Positions 62,890 through 64,000 of a stretch of DNA of 64,000 nucleotides are shown here, in pieces. The first letter of the stretch is position 1, and each line of letters starts with the position of its first letter. The notes below the pieces were generated by a model. The model worked only from the letters and a program-made list of their open reading frames with translations, searched no databases and was not told the DNA's origin. Where the stretch lies: positions 1 through 64,000 of the forward strand of contig NZ_JAEACP010000004.1 of assembly GCF_015999335.1 (NCBI RefSeq), read 5' to 3'. Origin of the DNA: Tabrizicola soli. Lineage in GTDB: Bacteria > Pseudomonadota > Alphaproteobacteria > Rhodobacterales > Rhodobacteraceae. A program made the position numbers and the translations under genes.

Positions 62890-64000
62890 TCACGCCTTGA
62901 TGAGTCCCATAGACTCGAGTTTCAGGAGGACTTCGTGGGCGCAGTCGTCCGCGTCCTGCCCTTCGGTGTCGATGCGAAGCTCGGGGTTTTCGGGGATCTC
63001 GTAGGGGTCGGAGATCCCGGTGAACTCCTTAATCTTGCCCTCGCGCGCCAGCTTGTAGAGACCCTTGCGGTCACGACGTTCGCATTCCTCGACGCTGGTG
63101 GCCACATGGACCTCGAGGAAGGCGCCATATTGCTCGATCATCTCACGCACGGCCCGGCGGGTTGCGGTATAGGGGGCGATGGGGGCGCAGATCGCAATGC
63201 CGCCGTTCTTGGTGATCTCGCTGGCGACATAACCGATACGGCGGATGTTGATGTCGCGGTGTTCCTTGGAGAAGCCAAGTTCGGATGACAGATGCTTGCG
63301 CACCACGTCGCCGTCCAGCAGCGTGACCGGACGGCCGCCCATCTCCATCAGCTTGACCATCAGCGCGTTGGCGATGGTGGATTTACCGCTGCCGGACAGG
63401 CCGGTGAAAAAGACGGTAAAGCCCTGCCGGTCCCGCGCCGGCGAGGTCTTGCGCAACTGCGTTACCACTTCGGGGAAGCTGAACCATTCTGGGATTTCCA
63501 GACCTTCGCGCAGGCGGCGGCGCAGTTCGGTGCCGGAGATGTCCAAGACGGTGCAACCTTCCGGCACCTCGTTGGCGGGGAAATACTGCGCTTTTTCCTG
63601 CACATAGACCATGTGCTTGAAATCGACCATAGTCACGCCGATTTCGGCTTCGTGCTTCTTGAACAGTTCCTGCGCGTCGTACGGGCCATAGAAATCCTTT
63701 CCCTGGGAGTTCTTGCCGGGACCGGCATGGTCGCGGCCGACGATGAAATGGGTCACGCCATGGTTGCGGCGGATCAGCCCGTGCCAGACGGCCTCGCGCG
63801 GGCCGGCCATGCGCATCGCCAGGTTGAGAAGCGACATCGTGGTCGTCGAGGAGGGATATTTGTCGATCACCGCCTCATAGCAGCGGACGCGGGTGAAGTG
63901 GTCTACGTCGCCCGGCTTGGTCATGCCGACGACGGGATGGATCAGCAAATTGGCCTGCGCCTCGCGCGCGGCGCGGAAGGTCAGTTCCTGATGCGCGCGG
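62890..64000 (-). CDS. Bifunctional ATP sulfurylase/APS kinase, partial
   Basis: The last 370 residues of a Sat-CysC fusion; the frame is open to the window end. The ATP sulfurylase part has [30 protein letters not shown] and the HxxGRD-type region. The C-terminal APS kinase begins about at [21 protein letters not shown] and includes [17 protein letters not shown] and [11 protein letters not shown]. It makes APS and then PAPS from sulfate and ATP. It precedes the sulfotransferase by 12 bases, which supports PAPS supply for that enzyme. The N-terminus lies outside the window. Confidence 0.95.
   Translation of the reverse strand, partial: RAHQELTFRAAREAQANLLIHPVVGMTKPGDVDHFTRVRCYEAVIDKYPSSTTTMSLLNLAMRMAGPREAVWHGLIRRNHGVTHFIVGRDHAGPGKNSQGKDFYGPYDAQELFKKHEAEIGVTMVDFKHMVYVQEKAQYFPANEVPEGCTVLDISGTELRRRLREGLEIPEWFSFPEVVTQLRKTSPARDRQGFTVFFTGLSGSGKSTIANALMVKLMEMGGRPVTLLDGDVVRKHLSSELGFSKEHRDINIRRIGYVASEITKNGGIAICAPIAPYTATRRAVREMIEQYGAFLEVHVATSVEECERRDRKGLYKLAREGKIKEFTGISDPYEIPENPELRIDTEGQDADDCAHEVLLKLESMGLIKA

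Noticed and set aside
1-64000. CRISPR arrays or long tandem repeats
   Set aside because: None seen on reading through the window.

Overview
The window is high-GC DNA that looks like a chromosomal segment of an alphaproteobacterium, most likely a Rhodobacteraceae member. This rests on the divergent serC/serB pair, the type of intergenic palindrome at 2455-2505, the dense 4-bp ATGA overlaps between genes, and the protein styles. No rRNA, tRNA or CRISPR array was recognised. Nothing could be searched, so family calls rest on motifs read by eye.

Layout. 1-227 is a suspicious G/C homopolymer tract. 228-3402 holds serC, serB and a TauE/SafE exporter. 3407-8317 is a leftward run: 6-phosphogluconate dehydrogenase, BKACE, aldo/keto reductase, VOC protein and ZapE. 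8480-17274 is a rightward catabolic cluster between two IclR regulators: ALDH, class III aminotransferase, FAD amine oxidoreductase and a complete polar amino acid ABC transporter. A DUF4010 membrane protein follows. 18588-34465 is a 12-gene leftward operon closely resembling the Pseudomonas alginate operon (algD-8-44-A-G-I-J-sel1-X-F-sel1-L order), preceded by a LuxR-type regulator and paired repeats upstream of algD. 35651-39829 encodes an RND efflux pump and its adaptor. 40183-42735 is metINQ.

42985-57279 is an accessory island. It contains a decayed sugar-ABC ATPase fragment, a Tn7/Tn5053-like module (TniB, TniA and a frameshifted TnsA-like nuclease, with no TniQ), a Lon-like AAA+ ATPase with a frameshift at a G9 tract, a frameshifted small gene, and a type I restriction-modification locus (hsdM with a frameshift, hsdS, a DUF4268 protein, hsdR). 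57586-64000 returns to core-like metabolism: a proline/glycine-betaine ABC transporter, an SDR, a PAPS-type sulfotransferase, and a partial ATP sulfurylase/APS kinase running off the end.

The most interesting system is the alginate-like locus. The precursor dehydrogenase (AlgD), synthase (Alg8) and acetylation proteins (AlgI, AlgJ, AlgX, AlgF) keep their key residues. The lyase-like, epimerase-like, PMI and PilZ parts have each lost the signature residues known from Pseudomonas, and no AlgE porin is present. This suggests an acetylated polyuronate-type exopolysaccharide made and controlled differently from classical alginate. The second notable pattern is a run of at least five one-base losses in short homopolymers between 46.9 and 50.1 kb, meaning either a decaying island or a local assembly problem.
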